A stretch of 64,000 nt of DNA from Anastrepha obliqua (GCF_027943255.1 NC_072896.1:124001-188000); one strand, 5' to 3'; positions 47,931-61,660 are shown, counted from the first letter of the stretch. The notes: a model not told the origin generated them from the sequence alone. Numbers and translations are program-made.

Positions 47931-50119
47931 AGTAAAATTGTATACCTAATGTCTGTAAGATATACCGGCTATAGACTAAATGAATTGAAGAGAAAATAAA
48001 ATGTATAACTACTTTTAAATCGTATATTTAAGTATTATCTTGATGTTGTAGTAAGGCTGAAGTCTGTAAGGTTTTGTAGCCATAGACTTAATGAAATGAA
48101 ATAAAAAAGATGAAGTAATTGGAAGTGGAGCGCAAGTATTCTCGAATTCTTTTGCAACATCTTTGCTGCAAACCTAATCAGTTTCGAATAAGGCCACATG
48201 CTTATTTCGATATTCAAGCATCGCCAAATTCTGTGGACACTAAACCTAGTAAACTAGTTTTATTCATTTGGCGTTTCGTTCGCAAAACACATAATTTGAG
48301 TCCCTGCCCTTTCGTTATCACTAAGCGTTTCTTCACCCGATACTTCAATTTACACCATATATTTTTGAAGTATTGTTTCGGTAAAATATATGCCAAGTTT
48401 AACATAAAGCCCAACCGCAGCTCTTTGTTGGAAACTAATTTTCCGACCGCAGTACAAAACATACTAACACAATTTATACATACTCATATTATACATATAT
48501 ATGGTAACTGGTATCGGTTTTCCTTTTTGCAGCATTGGTTTTGCGATATAGTACATACTTTTACACTTTTTGTTGTAAGGACTACGAAGCCTTTGCACTG
48601 CTTTGTTTTCAAAATATTTACTTGTACTTCATTGTCAATATTTTCTAGATGCATCAGACGTGTGCAACATGAATGTCCAATCAAAACACATTTAAATCTT
48701 TTGAATTAGCGAAACAACATGTTCGGAAGACAATGGCACGTACCAACCAATTTTCAATTTCTTTTTTCCAGCTGTATATGTATATAGCGATTTGCATACA
48801 GTCTTTCCACTACTTTCTTTTGGTATCAATTTATGTGTTTTAGTATTTTCTCAATCGATTTTATGTATTATTGCCACTTTTATTGTTGTGACGGCAGTTC
48901 GCATGATTTCCAGTTTAGAAGAAAACCCTACGTTCACACAGATAGACTTTGCAGTATGAACAGGCAATTGTATTTGTAGGTATTCATCTATTTATCTGCC
49001 CTCACTTCTTGTTGCTTTGCATGCCCCGTCACCTTTTTATTATCACCATTAGATGGATGCTTTTCATTGTTAACAAATTCTCACTTCTATTAATGCACAG
49101 AAGCTGTCTCGTGTTTAGCTTTCACTGTTTTCGTTCCATTGATATTGTCAAATCAGCGGTGTTAAATTTTAATTACGAATAACAATAAAAATGATAATGC
49201 TTTTACTAATCACAATGATTTTTTTTCACGAATCAGGCATTTTTAATCGACTAAAATTAGAAGTAATCAAAAAGTAACCATGATTAATTCCTATTATAAT
49301 ACAAAATTATCAAAATTTTTGATTACATTTAATGCATTTTTCAATCAGCTTTATTGCTTTCACCAAGTAGGTAGGAATATTATTAGTCTATTATAATATT
49401 GCGTTTGTCAAACCTATCGAGGCTCAAAGCCGAAGTAGACAAACACAACTGTAATCAAAAACAATTAAGAAAGATTTAAAGTAAAAAATATTATTTATTT
49501 TGATTTTTTCATTTAATTATGATTTTTTTTCATTAATTTGAATTATTATCATGGAAGGAGTACATATGATAACAATTATCTAAATAGATTCTTAATATCA
49601 AATTAATTTAACTAGAATTAATGATTGTTATTTAACGTGACTGTACATGCATTGCAAAGCAACAGAGCAAGCACTCGCATCTTCCAGCTATTTTCTTCAT
49701 TATTCATTTTGTCACGCTACATACATATGTATCTATGGATATATTTGATATTTGCTCAAACCTTTCAGCCGTTGTGCACTGATGTAATGCCCTTGGGTAT
49801 TATATGGATATTGTGTCCATTTTCATGTTTCTCATTGAAATGAATGGTCTTTAACTACAAAATGTCGTTTTTAATGTGATATTCTATAATTTAATATAAT
49901 AATTACTTTTATAATAATTTCAATAGTCAAAGAATAAAATATTTCAACCTCTTTGGGAAATAGTAACTACATGAAATCACACGGTTGTTTTTATTTTTGA
50001 TATACTTTTTGTTTAAGTTAATAATCTTCGTATTTTGCTATCATTAGGTAAGCCCAATTAGATTATTCCAAAAAATTCTCTCTACAGTAACTGCCGCCCT
50101 GAAGAATTTGCATGTCCTA
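47931..50119. other. No named gene; a 196-codon open frame at 48119-48709
   Basis: The plus-strand frame 48119-48709 is the longest here outside transposons. It reads HLCCKPNQFRIRPHAYFDIQ early and THLNLLN at its end, and is rich in F, H and I. It does not start with ATG (TTG at 48119), has no recognised motif, and the opposite strand is also open over 48214-48462. Most likely chance in a slightly GC-richer patch. Confidence 0.4.
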
Positions 50120-50342
50120 AAAGTATGTTGCCGAATGCGTTGGTGCGTGACTACCATTTGGAATTCGGAGTACCATGGTTCGAATCTCCGTGAAGCACCA
50201 AAATTAAGAATAAGTTTTTTCGAATAGCGGTCGCCCCTCAGCAGGCGATGGTACACCTCCAAGTGTATTTCTGCCATGGAACAACATCAAGACTCACGCC
50301 ACAAATAAGAGGAGGACAAGGGGGGCGTACGCGCCAATTATA
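50120..50342 (+). mobile_element. tRNA-derived SINE
   Basis: Head TTGCCGAATGCGTTGGTGCG (box-A-like), box-B-like GGTTCGAATC, then GAAGCACCAAAATTAAG, ATAGCGGTCGCCCCTCAGC and CAAGTGTATTTCTGCC, and the tail GTACGCGCCAATTA followed by a TA repeat. A segment between CATGG and AACAACATC is deleted relative to 61661. Confidence 0.85.
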
Positions 50343-52249
50343 TATATATATGTACACATATACATACATATATGTATGAAAGAATGTTAAGTGAGTTCTT
50401 AAATCTCCGGTTGCCATTTAAGCCATTCACTAAAGATAAAAGTGCAAGTGCGGGGATGTGGAATGCAATTTTCTAACAAAAAACGAGAAAACCCCACTCT
50501 GTTTTCCCGATATTCTGGCTGAATATGACGGATACGATTCACTAAACTCATCAAAACGCCAAGAAAGAGCTGTTCCTTGACGGATTGACTTAGTGAAATG
50601 AACTTCTTGCCGAAAGTGCCATTTGAATCATAAGGCCCACATCTTTAAAAGGGCTTTTCATTCATTACTTTAGCTCTTGGATTTTAAATATATGAATACA
50701 ACACCAGCCACAATTTTTGAACGAATATTTTTAATTTCTTCCCTTAGGTTTTATTGAATTTTTACTAACAGTATAAAAATAATTTTGATGTAAAATAGTA
50801 TGTTTCTATACATACAATACATACATATGTGTGTACACATTTCAATATCTCGATGAATAGAAACCGGCACTGGGCAACTGTTGTCGCAGCTATTATGATG
50901 GTGTGGCAACAGCAAGCGCAATCGAGGCAAAGTTGAGTGGAATGTATAGAAGCGCTAAGAAAAACTGCGACGCAATTCCGAAGTGCGCAAATACACACAA
51001 AAGCAAAAACCACTACGTAAGCACATAAAAAAACAGCAAGCCCAACGTTAAATGAGATGGTAGAGAGCGATAACGTGAACGACAAGCATGCTCCATCGTG
51101 GAGCCACTAATACTAATACACAGTTTTTACCGCTCTTAAACACATACATACATGTGTGTTACGTGAGCTATGGTAGCTTTCAACGGTTTCTCTGCGTTTT
51201 GCTCTGTCGCTATCCGTATGTAATATGTAGTTTGCTTTAATACCCAAACTCATTACTTTTTACGTGATATCTCTCTTGTACTCTAGAAGTTCGCTCTTTA
51301 CTTATACTGTCAACGTAGGACATTGACATTTTGCCATTTTGTTTCGTCGTAATTTTTCTTGTTCTTTACGTACTGCCATTTGCACAATTCTTGTTCTGTA
51401 TTCCGCTGTTTGTGATTGTTAGTAACGTGATTCCCTGTTTTACGTCAATTTGAAGCACTTGCGTACAATACAATTATGAGTTACTACAGTTTGCTTTTTA
51501 TTAAAACATTTACACCTTAAACTAGTGCTTTTTCATTATTATTTATTTAATTAAATTTTTTTAACTTCATTAAATTTTTTTAATTTTGCTTCTTCTACAT
51601 AAGTGTAAAATAGATAAAATCGAAGATATTGTTTCCCGGGAAATATGTAAATGTGTATAAATATGTATAAATAGAAATATATACTCATCTAAACGTTTAA
51701 ACTTTAACACCCATTGTTACATGAACGCAACTCGAGAAATTTTTTGAAATTCTATTAGACGGGGTCGAGTTTGTGGACCTCTAAAGTTATGTTATTATCA
51801 AACTCTGGAAAACTTAGTACATCCTGGCCACGTCACTGAACGCCGCAAGAACTTGAACGGGTCTTAAGGAGTTAGAGCTTTATTGCTATAAATGTAGTCC
51901 TCACATGACTAAAATATAAGCTAGGTGTTTAAAGCTCATTTGTGCCCGAGCTTCGACACTTCTACACCAATAAGGATAGAATGCAGTTTGCGCAGGTGGA
52001 AAAGTGAGTAACTTTACCGTGACGTAAGTGTTGATTAGTTGTGTGAAAGAACTAAGATTATATAAGTAGTTAGGTAAGGTTAATGTAAACTAGGAAGATA
52101 ATAGAAGGAAATTGGTGGTTCTTAAACGTTTTACGTCAGCTCAATACATGAACCCGTCGAAACCAAGGGCCGTAGTGGTAATCAAGGTTCATAGATTTTA
52201 CTGAAAATAATAATAAATCATATTTATTTTACAAAGTAATACGTATAAG
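50343..52249. other. No recognisable gene
   Basis: Simple repeats follow the SINE (about 50340-50375). A 106-codon minus-strand frame (50765-51085) is cysteine/valine-rich with no recognised motif. Confidence 0.5.
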
Positions 52250-52990
52250 TGTAATAGGAACCTAAGCTTGGGGAGGCGGGACTATTTCAGAAACTATAGG
52301 TTCTACCTTTTCAACCGAGCCTCATATGCCGAGTTTGGGAATATATCTGGTGTGCCTCAGGGTAACTTCGTCCGTTATCATTTGAGTTTTTTATTAATGA
52401 CATTTATGACTGCTTTAACCATGCTAAATTTTTGCTTTATGCAGATGGTTTGAAAATGTTCTGCTTCTCGGATATATTGCTGTTAGAAAGTGATTTAGAC
52501 AATATATCTTGGTGGAGTAATAGAAACAAATTACCGCTTAATATCATTAATTGCTTCCACATGTCCTTCGCTTAAGTTCTAAATCCGATTGCCTCTACTT
52601 ATACCATTTCTAATGCTCGCCTTTCTGCAGTAAATGCATTTTCGGATGTGGACGATGTTTTTGGCTTAGGCACTTTAGTTTCAATATTTGGCGTTCTGTG
52701 ACATTGTGCGCGAGTCTTTAAATATCTTTATACATACTGGGAAAACGAGTAACGTTAAAGTAGGGTTATGCCTCAGCAATTTGGAATCCAATTATACTGT
52801 TTATTACCAAAGCATCGACGGAAGGAAGCTCAACGCAGGTTTGTTCGATTCTGCAACCTCTTCATTTTAACGAGCCACGTCCGTCTACGGGGCCCGTTGT
52901 ATGTTGATAAGTTTAAAATCACTTTACTTAAGGCGCGTAATATACTTACTGATGTTTATCTATGAAATTGTCTGAGGTATCATTGATTGC
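52250..52990 (+). pseudogene. Jockey-type non-LTR retrotransposon reverse transcriptase remnant
   Basis: The plus strand shows SGVPQG (52344-52361), then in another frame FEFFINDIYDCFNHAKFLLY and ADGLKMFCFSDILLLESDLD, followed by NISWWSNRNKLPLNIINCFH. These are conserved blocks of non-LTR reverse transcriptases (palm domain). The catalytic YADD is changed to YADG. Later come ISNARLSAVNAFSDVDDVF, and at about 52770 YASAIWNP, equivalent to the usual YCSVVWNP thumb motif. Several frameshifts and stops and at least one deletion make it non-functional. Endonuclease and ORF1 are absent. Confidence 0.8.
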
Positions 52991-54917
52991 CCAGATTTAA
53001 AAGCCGATAAGCGCTATATATCATGTTGCTGATTATGTGACGGAAGTGCCTTTGTTGCTTTCTACATTTGACAATTTGCATATTCACACATTAATTTGTT
53101 TATGAGTTGGAAATTAAGTGTAAATATATTCAAATATTGTGCATATGTAAGCTTTTGGCAATTTCAATTACGTTTTGTTTATTATCCTAAATTATGACTG
53201 AAGATGGTATTATGATTAAAGTAGATACATGCCTCCTCGAAGGAAGTTCCTACTTGGAAATTAAATAATTAATAACAAACTACTTCATACACAGTAAAAA
53301 GTTATTGTGAGTACTTCATTAGAATATATTTATATATATGTACAATATATATATATATTTATACAATATAATTGCAGATAAAATGAAAATAGCCTCTCAT
53401 TTTATGATTACAGAATATTCACTCACAAAATAGAAAACAGAACAGGAAATTTTTAAAATTCGTGCCAAGACCCTAACCAGCATATCCTGAATAGCATTAT
53501 TTTAATTGTAATTACTTCATATTTTAGTTTGTGTTTAAATAAGATGACGAAGTATTCGAGAGCAGAATAGTGACAACGAAAATAGTCGAAAGCTTTTTAT
53601 ACACAGATGTGTTAGCAGCTTATGATGTTATCTCTTTCGTGGCAGGAGCTTTTAGTAAGCCCTTATCGTTGGAGTTATGTGCCTTTAAAAGTTGCACAGT
53701 TCTTTTAAAGTTGACCTTATGTTAGTTGAATAATTTACATACGCCTAAAGGGTTTTATACTTTCAATTATTACTTATTTGAAAGTAAACATTAATTATTT
53801 TAGTTAACTTTTCATATAATCCTACATAATTTGGCTTTAAAAGACTCATACGTACAGATACACTTTCATCCAATTTATAACTTGCTCTTAGTCAGCCAAA
53901 TGTGTGTATATTTCCTAAATAGGGCAATCGACTTTTTCTCTTCCTTTTCCCACGTACTTATTGTTAGTGTAATCGTCCGAATTAGGCACTTATGCTTCTC
54001 TACTCTAATGCAAGCTTTGTTGCTCTCTTTAGTATCGGAAATCCCAATTACGGGTTCTCTTTCTTTTCCAAGAACCATGCGTAAAGAGTGGCCAATTTTC
54101 AATGTTTTTGTATTTTGCGCAAAAGTCAACAAACTTTAGGGCTTCTCCTGTTTTGTTTGCTTTGCTGAAATGCTCTCAACCTCAGCCCTCGTTTTTCGTG
54201 CGTTCGTTCTCTTTTTTATCGACCTTTAGCAAATTTGTTACCTTCGTTCACTCCTGCTCTTCAGCTCTGATTTTGATGTTTTTTGTATTTGTTTTTCTTT
54301 CTTAACTGCATCTCATTAGCTAGGTCTGTCGGTCGTCTGGTTCTAAGTTAGCCCATAAAATTCCTATGGCTCATTTTTGTTTTTGAAATTATTGGATTTG
54401 TCGGCATTTGGTGTGCCTTTGGCCGTTCGGTGGGCTTGGTGTTAAGTTTTGTCACTCTCAATCAAACCTTTCTCTAATCGTTGCCGTTATATGAGTATTG
54501 CCTTTCTGTTTATATAGCAACATAGTTCGCCTTGTATAGGATTGTGTTGTCTAGGTCATTTGGCCTCACTCCACACGAGTAGTATTTCCTGCAGAATTTT
54601 CTTTGTCTACCAGGCCTCAGTTTGTTATGCCTTAAACTAATTCTTTCTCTTACTTTCATATTCCAACAATTTTCTGTTTCCTCTTATCCTTAATCTTTTC
54701 TGCATTTGTCGCAGCCCATCGCTTCGGCCATATTGGACATACATATGTCTGCAAATCCTTTACTGCATGTTATTGGCTTAAATGAAACGTCAATGAATTC
54801 CTACGATAGTGATTCGATTTTGCTTTATGTTATTATGTAATATTGAACAAAAGTTGTGTAAAATATGCCTCGTTTACTATCTTTTCGATTTATTGTTTAT
54901 ATATACCTATATATATA
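52991..54917. other. No recognisable gene; TA-rich simple repeat
   Basis: A TATATATA-type tract at about 53327-53370. T-rich and hydrophobic frames near 53831-54305 show no family resemblance and overlap on both strands. Confidence 0.5.
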
Positions 54918-55206
54918 ATTGGCGCGTACACCCTTTTTGGGTGCTTGGTCGAGCTTCTCCTCCTATTTGTTGTTCCACAAATGGAGGGACCTACAGTTTT
55001 AAGCCGACTCCGAACAGCAGATATTTTATGACGAGCTTTTTCATGGCAGAAATACAATCGGAGGTTTTCCATTGCCTGCCGAGTGGCGACCACTATTAGA
55101 AAAATGTTTTTCTTAATTTTGGTGTTTCACCGAGATTCGAACCTACGTTCTCTCTGTGAATTCCGAATGGTAGTCACGCACCAACCTTTTGTGCTATGGC
55201 GGCCGC
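54918..55206 (-). mobile_element. tRNA-derived SINE, near full length
   Basis: Read on the minus strand from 55206: GCGGCCGCCATAGC head, GGTTGGTGCGTGACTACC, box-B-like GGTTCGAATC (55134-55143), body phrases CTAATAGTGGTCGCC and ATTTCTGCCATGAAAAAGC, CTGTAGGTCCCTCCATTTGT, and the tail GTACGCGCCAATTATATATA. It lacks part of the AAGACGCACACC segment. Together with 61661 it defines the family consensus in this window. Confidence 0.9.
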
Positions 55207-57250
55207 TTATTTCTTGTTTACCCTACAAAAATTGGATGATGGAAACTAATAAATGTTTTGTGCAGCCTAAAATCCAAGTGTGCTCTCAGCACTGGAAGTT
55301 GATATAGGTATTTTACAACTTATGATTGTTTCGAAAAAAAAAAAACTAAAAAACTACATTTTTCAGATCGCCAATGAGTCGGGAATAATGGTCTAGAACA
55401 AATTTATAGATAAATTCAAAATGAAAAATTGAGCATTCAGTTTGGATGACGTGCGAAATTCGTGATCAATATGCCCCCCTTGCAGAAAAATTAAGGATAT
55501 AAGCTTATATGCGCGGCCTCATAAACATTTAAGTCGATTGGGATGAAAATTCGGGTTTTTGGGAGAATGTCGCAAAAATTTTCAAGTTTGTTGGTTCCGA
55601 TGGTTGCCCGCTGGGTGGCGTTGTGCTTGATCTATTTCTAAAAGTCGTATTTATAGTAAGATACGGCTCAACTACAGAATAAATTGAGTTATCTGAATAT
55701 ATGTAAATAATTAGACAAAAACAAGTTCCTAATAATACACGCTCGGCATTCGCGACTATCTGCTAAATTACTTCGACGGTCTAGCTATTGAGAGGTTCTG
55801 TTAGCACGATTGATTTATTCGATACTTTCGCTGAAGCTTATCCGGCACATAGCACCACATTGATGGAAACTGTGTATTAAAGTGTGCAATATTACAGATA
55901 CCTGGCGCACAAGATATAGAAATTAATATGTACTATACTGAATAAAAAGTCTGTGCGCTATTAATAAACACAAAGGAAGTATTCAGAATAGAAGTTTTGT
56001 AATAAAAACTACATAACAGTGGCTCTATGTGGCATAGTGACATGACGACAACACCACCAGCGGACAAACAAGTTCGCGATAAATTTATGTGGTTTACTCT
56101 TACAAAAAAGTGTGGGAAAGGAAGCTAAGTGATTTAGTTAGTATAGGGGTTTTTTCTCTGCACGTGTGGCAATGTTGGAAGTCGCCAACCATTGCCGCAA
56201 CATTGACCATCTAATGCACTTGCCACTTGTCACACAAACAATAAAAGCATAACAGCAGGCACACAGCAATTTCAACTCCAACATGCTGACAATGTAATTG
56301 GCGTTAGCTGTTCCTTTGCTTGCTGTTGTTGTAAACATGTACATATGTATGTAGTTTACAGCACAATCGAGTAACAGTATGGCGAATAATGAATCAGCGT
56401 TCACAAAAAGAAGAAATAGCGATAAAAGCAAGTGTTGGTTAAAGTGAAAAAACCTGTTTTTTCTACTTTTTCACCGCACGCTCTTCAATTTCGCCCCCAT
56501 CCACTATATTACGTGTATGTATTTTGCTCCAACAGCGCGGCAACATACTGCGTTTTTACCAACCACTCTTCAATTTTGTTGCGAGTGGCATACAAGTTAT
56601 TTGTTTGTTGTTGTCGGTGCCATTGGTTGCAGGAAATTGCAAAGTAACCGACCGACCGACTAACCAACCAACCAAACAACCAACTGGTTGTCTCTGCATG
56701 GTTAAAGGCAAAATTAACAAAGAAGTTTGTGAGGCACGAAGAGTGGAGGGAGGGGAGGGATGGTCGATGGCTAAGTAAAGTTAAAGGACGGAAGCAGAGA
56801 AAAGGAAAAAATTACTCGAAGGCGGAAAAGCTTGTTTTGCTGCTATACCTCTATCACCGCTCCATTTCCTGCCATCGCCACAATTTGGAGTTTTTACGGC
56901 CTTCCTTACTGCGTGCGCCGTCAATGAGAGTCCTTTAAGCAGTGACGGCATTTTTAGAATTAGTGTTGTTGTGTGGATTTTTTTGATAAATTTTTTGTTT
57001 TTACATTTCAGCTATTGCAGCAGTATACGTTGCATGTTGCACGTTGCGACATCGTCTGTTCTGTGTGAGTAGGTCAGGAATGCAACATAGTATGTTGTTG
57101 TTCTCGTAGGAAAGTTCTGTTTCGATTCTCACCTCATTGCTGGTTTTGTAATAGTCGGTGGGGAACTACGTTGTAGTTGGAGTTAGTGGTGTAATTTCAT
57201 GACTTTTATTGTGTGTGTATATTTCCGTTGTTTTCTGAGAGCTAAATATA
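55207..57250. other. No recognisable gene; tetranucleotide repeat
   Basis: A CCGA/CCAA simple repeat lies at 56645-56690. Frames of 70-97 codons (56138-56938) have low complexity and no recognised relatives. Confidence 0.5.
56645..56690. repeat. CCGA/CCAA tetranucleotide microsatellite
   Basis: ACCGACCGACCGACTAACCA continues into CCAACCAAACAACCAACTGG, an imperfect tetranucleotide run. Confidence 0.9.
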
Positions 57251-58197
57251 AAGCGTTTTTCAGTAAGAGCGCTTCAACTTTTGAACTTTTTTGAATAAAA
57301 CACAAACGGTTTGACTTTTTTAACTAATTTTTTTTTATTATCGAGTTTGAACATATACATTTAAATATGAAATTCGATTTCTTTTGCATGACCACCGCGT
57401 GCACGTTTTACGAAGCCCAATCGTTGAACCCAATTTTCGACCACTCTTTTGCATAAATCGGCCGAAATTCCAGCAATTTCGCGTTCAATATTGGCTCTGA
57501 GCTCACAAATCGTCGCCGGCTTGTTACTGTAGACCAATGACTTCACATAACCCCAAAGAAAATAGTCTAGAGGCGTCAAATCACACGAGCGCGGCGGCCA
57601 TTCGACCGATCCATTTCTGGAAATAATGCGCTCATTGAACTTTCTCTTCAACAAATCAATTGTAGCGTGTGCTTTGTGGCTTGTGGCCCCATCCAGTTGA
57701 AACCACATGTCGTCTAAGTCCATACCATTCAATTGCGGCCAAAAATAATCGTTTATCATGTCGCGGTATCGATTTCCATTCACAGTAACGTGGCGATCGT
57801 TCTCGTCAACGAAAAAATATGGGCCAATTACGCCGCCGGCATGTAAACCGCACCAAACATTGATTTTTTCGGGATGCAACGGTGCCCCATGAATTACGTG
57901 TGGATTGCTTTCTGTCCAGTAACGCATATTTTGCTTGTTGACAAAGCCATTGAGCCAAAAGTGAGCTTCATCACTGAAGATGATTTTTTGGAAAAAATCT
58001 GGATTAAAGTAGCAGCAACAGAACGATTATTTTCATAAAAAATTTGCACGATTTGCAATCGTTGCTCTAGTGTGTAGCGTTCCATGATGAAATGTATACT
58101 AATGAAGTTTACAAATGACAAGCGAAAAATAAAAAATATTGCGTCGTTCGCCCTCCCTATCGGAAAAAAGTTGAAGCGCACCTATTGAAAAACGCTT
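57251..58197 (-). mobile_element. DD41D (rosa-like) mariner copy C2, 947 bp
   Basis: Ends AAGCGTTTTTCAGTAAGAGC and, on the other strand, AAGCGTTTTTCAATAGGTGC, with TA duplications at 57249-57250 and 58198-58199. Sister of C1 at 43447, in the same orientation about 13.8 kb away; flanking sequences differ, so these are separate insertions rather than a duplicated segment. Confidence 0.93.
57361..58085 (-). pseudogene. Mariner transposase (DD41D), internally deleted, copy C2
   Basis: Same structure as in C1: MERYTLEQRLQIVQIFYENN from the ATG at about 58085, an out-of-frame deletion junction after RSVAAT, then IIFSDEAHFWLN and an open catalytic domain to 57361. Differences from C1 include WFQLDGATSHKAH instead of WFQQDGATSHKAH next to the second aspartate, KRKFNER for KSKFDER, and LGFVKRA for LDFLKRA. 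The aspartate triad itself is kept. Loss of the glutamine beside the second Asp may be a further lesion. Confidence 0.88.
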
Positions 58198-58594
58198 TAC
58201 TAATATCTATGTTTTTAATTGTTTATGGTCTCATGAATGTATCTCTCCCCGTGTTTTGGCTTTTATCTTTGGCCAGAAAGTCTTCTATCGCCTATTTGCT
58301 ATGAATTTTTTCCGTTATGCTAGCTAACGTGTTTTTCAAACTTGTTTTGAAGTATAACAGACAATAGTCAGACAAATACATGCACACAATATTTAGGGTT
58401 ACAGAATTATTTATATAAATTTTGCTTCACTTGAATGTTTGCTAACACTATCCACTATGCTAACTCTGATCCATTGATGGCAAAAAGAGTAAACTGGGGG
58501 TTTTCGATCTGTAATATCTTCAATATACCCTATGCTCAGAAAGTAGCGTGTTTAAATAAAATAAAACAGAGTTAAATTTCAGGCAAATTTATTT
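58198..58594. other. No recognisable gene
   Basis: AT-rich; CTATGCTCAGAAAGTAGCGT at about 58532 could be a remnant end of the following mariner relic, but no partner was found. Confidence 0.45.
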
Positions 58595-59012
58595 TAACTC
58601 CTTCAAAATATGACACGTCTGAAGCAACACACATGTACCAACGTTTAAACCAGTCCTCCAAGCACCCCTGGTAGCCTGACGAAGGGATGGCCTCAGCTCC
58701 TTCGTCGCATTCTGTTTGATCTACTCTATCGACTGAAATCTACTTCCACGAAGTGGTAACTTCAACTTGGGAAACAAAAAGAAGTCGCACGGGGCCATAT
58801 CAGGTGAATACGGTGCTTGCACGATGGTATTTACTTGGTGTTTGGCCAAATAATCCAGCACAATTTAGGCTCGGTGCGATGGCCGTTTTCATCATACAAA
58901 ATCCAATATTTGTTTGCCCACATTTCCGGCCGTTTGGGACGTACTGCATCTATCAAAGACTTCAAAACGTATAAATAATATTCTTTATTGACTGTCTGGC
59001 CCGATGGAAATT
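58595..59012 (-). pseudogene. Mariner-like transposase relic, C-terminal
   Basis: The minus strand begins PSGQTVNKEYY..VLKSLIDAV and RPKRPEMWANKYWIL, passes a degraded second-aspartate region (H-R-T-E in place of D-N-A-P-A-H), then FLFVSQVE, and ends YQGCLEDWFKRWYMCVASDV and SYFEG. These phrases match a widespread insect mariner-like group ending in W-F-K-R-W-H-M-C-V-x-S-x-G-x-Y-F-E-G. Frames change several times and there is a deletion before the third aspartate. No ends identified. Confidence 0.68.
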
Positions 59013-61660
59013 ACACATGATGCACTATTAAAGGAAATTCAAAGAAATATCGTTTCGGGGGCCTTAAAAATAGTAGTAAGAAGAGCTTAACTTAAGTTCA
59101 ACTTTAACTTCGATTAACTTTTAAAGGAGTCAATTTATCGAAAAACTATAACAGATCTTTTTTGTAGAGAGTTAAAATGGCCATCAGAATATGTGTTTTT
59201 CATAGCTGTAAATTAGCATACTAGAGAAAAAAAAGTTTATTCCAAAAAGTAGCAAAATCCCTTGTAATTTATATGGGAAATATATCGTGTTTGGGGCAAG
59301 GTTTGTTCTGAATATTAAGAGCTAATTTTGATCTGATAATTTTTCTTAGACGGAAAACTAAAAGTTTAGGGGGCGTCGCCAGAAAAATAATCAAATTGGT
59401 AAATAACGGACACCCTAGCCTACATATCCTTAATATTATATGCAGGCACTTGACATTTCTACTTATGAGGAACAGGTTCAAGGTTATGTTCGCACAAGGA
59501 CTTATTTCGTTGCCCTTTCTTGTCAACGCCCTTAGGCTCTTTCCTTTTTACTCCCACATGTTTTTACACACTCCCATTGTTACTGTTAATTTAACCCCTA
59601 AACGCTATTCATTCATATGTATTCATTTAATCCGGTAACTTTATTTTCACATTTTAATGATAATTTTCTTCCGTAGTTTGGGCAAGTTTTTTTAATGACC
59701 CCGAATATTATGTAATATGTGTAAATTAATTTAATCGCATTGGCTTGGAGTTTCACTAGGAAGCAACATACCAGTAAAACATAAATTCTATAGAAAATCC
59801 AATTCGAGATATTATATTGATAGAACTAATATTGTGTGAAAAAACAAGTTCAGAGTGCTTTCCACTAGATGCCTTTAGTGGCCATATCTCAGAATGCATA
59901 GTTATATATTGCATTGGGTCTTACTATTCGGTGATTTTTAGGTGTCATAGCGCTTCAAAAAACGAGGATTGTCGTAGCTCATACTCAATAAATTAAATTT
60001 AGCGGCAGCTTATTACTTCCTCGTGTACGTATATACATACAAATGGTATCAATCTCGTTTGATTTATTTTTTGTTCTGCTGTTGCGTTGCAAGTGGACCA
60101 ATGAACATAATTGTGAATGGTATGACTTGTAAGGTAATTATAGCAACGGCAGACCAGCAGAGTATTAGCAATCATGGTTAAATATTTATTAAGTCGTCCT
60201 TCCCACACACCCGCACATAATCACACATCAGCCTCACTCAACGTCCAATGACGTCAACAATATATTGTATAATTTAGTCATCAGCTACATTGTTGTTGTT
60301 GCTATCATTGCTATTGCGAAGTTATATCTTACAGTGGTTGTTCGTTAAAGCCAGATGGTCAGTTATTGCGATTTTACATTGGTGATATGTAGTTCTTGGC
60401 AATGTGGCAATGTGAGATATAATAGAATATCGTTACCACGATATTTTGCCTTCTTATCGGATTTAATTTTTCTTATTTGTCAAAAATATCATACAGCGAT
60501 TTATTTAATTTAATTTAATTTAATTTAATTTTAATAACTTACAATACAATACTTATAAAAGTACCTTACAGACTAGACAAAAATGTAAAAAAAGCAAATA
60601 AAATTTAATATTAGCAATCAATATAAATACAATATTAAGCAACTGAATTGAAAACTTAAAAAGACTTTAAGTTTTCCCCATAAAAATAATAGAAATTGAG
60701 AAGATAGCAATCCGACGAAACCAGGAACAGAACTGAAAATAATCGAATGAGAACGAACAAGAGCCGTAAATAGCAGTTTATAGGTATACGGATCAGAAAA
60801 TTCGGATGTATTGCGATTTTGAAAGAATAAAATTAAAGTGACCACTGAAAAATACACTAATATCCCATGGAATAGAACAGCAAAGCAGTGGGTTCCCTTG
60901 ATTCAATCCTGGCCGTATGAATGTCCATTAGCGTGATTACTGCTTGGCTGAATTTAAAATGAAGTTCGGTTGCCGTAGTACTCGTAGGTAATAACATTCG
61001 GGGAATGATCATATACGAGAAACACAGCGGAGAAGTTTGTGGTGAAATCGCGTTAAGACAGCTCAATCCCTTGCCCAGTCCGGTTGGTCAAGAACGTTTT
61101 GCTGTGTTTTTGGTGGGGTTGGCGCCTCCCATGAAAACTGTATAATTGAATTGTCGAATAGGAAGAGTGTTGTGTTGCATCAAGGCAACAGCAGGCCGAA
61201 TACAATTTTGAATTACACAATTCGCGCGTGCTTAACGTGATTTCATTTGCATCCGAGCATTTCATTCCAAGCCCATTTGTTACTTTTATTAATTATATTA
61301 ATTTCTTCATTGCACAATTAAAAGTGCGTTATTCAAGTTTGAATTTCTATTGTACTTGGCGATTTTAAGTGTACATGGAAAAGTTGTTTCTTGTTGTTGC
61401 ACAGTCGGGGATGTTGATGCCCTTTTAGATTCCTATGTTTTGATGTACATAGCTGCTGTTACTATCGGAAGTATGATCGCTTCACTTATTTGCTTTTTGG
61501 TGTAAGTCAGCTATTTGTACCGAGCTATTTATCTTTTCGCTTGTTTGTACGGGCTACTTTTAAGACAATAAGTTGCACTCGTGACCCATTCCACTAACAA
61601 AACTCGGCTACAAAATTGAACCATCTACAAGTCGATTGACACTTTTTAGAACGTATTAAT
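59013..61660. other. No recognisable gene; TTTAA simple repeat
   Basis: Contains a TTTAA pentanucleotide run at 60501-60531. Short frames only. Confidence 0.5.
60501..60531. repeat. TTTAA pentanucleotide microsatellite
   Basis: About six uninterrupted TTTAA units. Confidence 0.95.

Noticed and set aside
53831..54305. Hydrophobic overlapping frames as membrane proteins
   Set aside because: Hydrophobicity comes from T-rich DNA; starts are poor, both strands are open, and no family pattern is visible.
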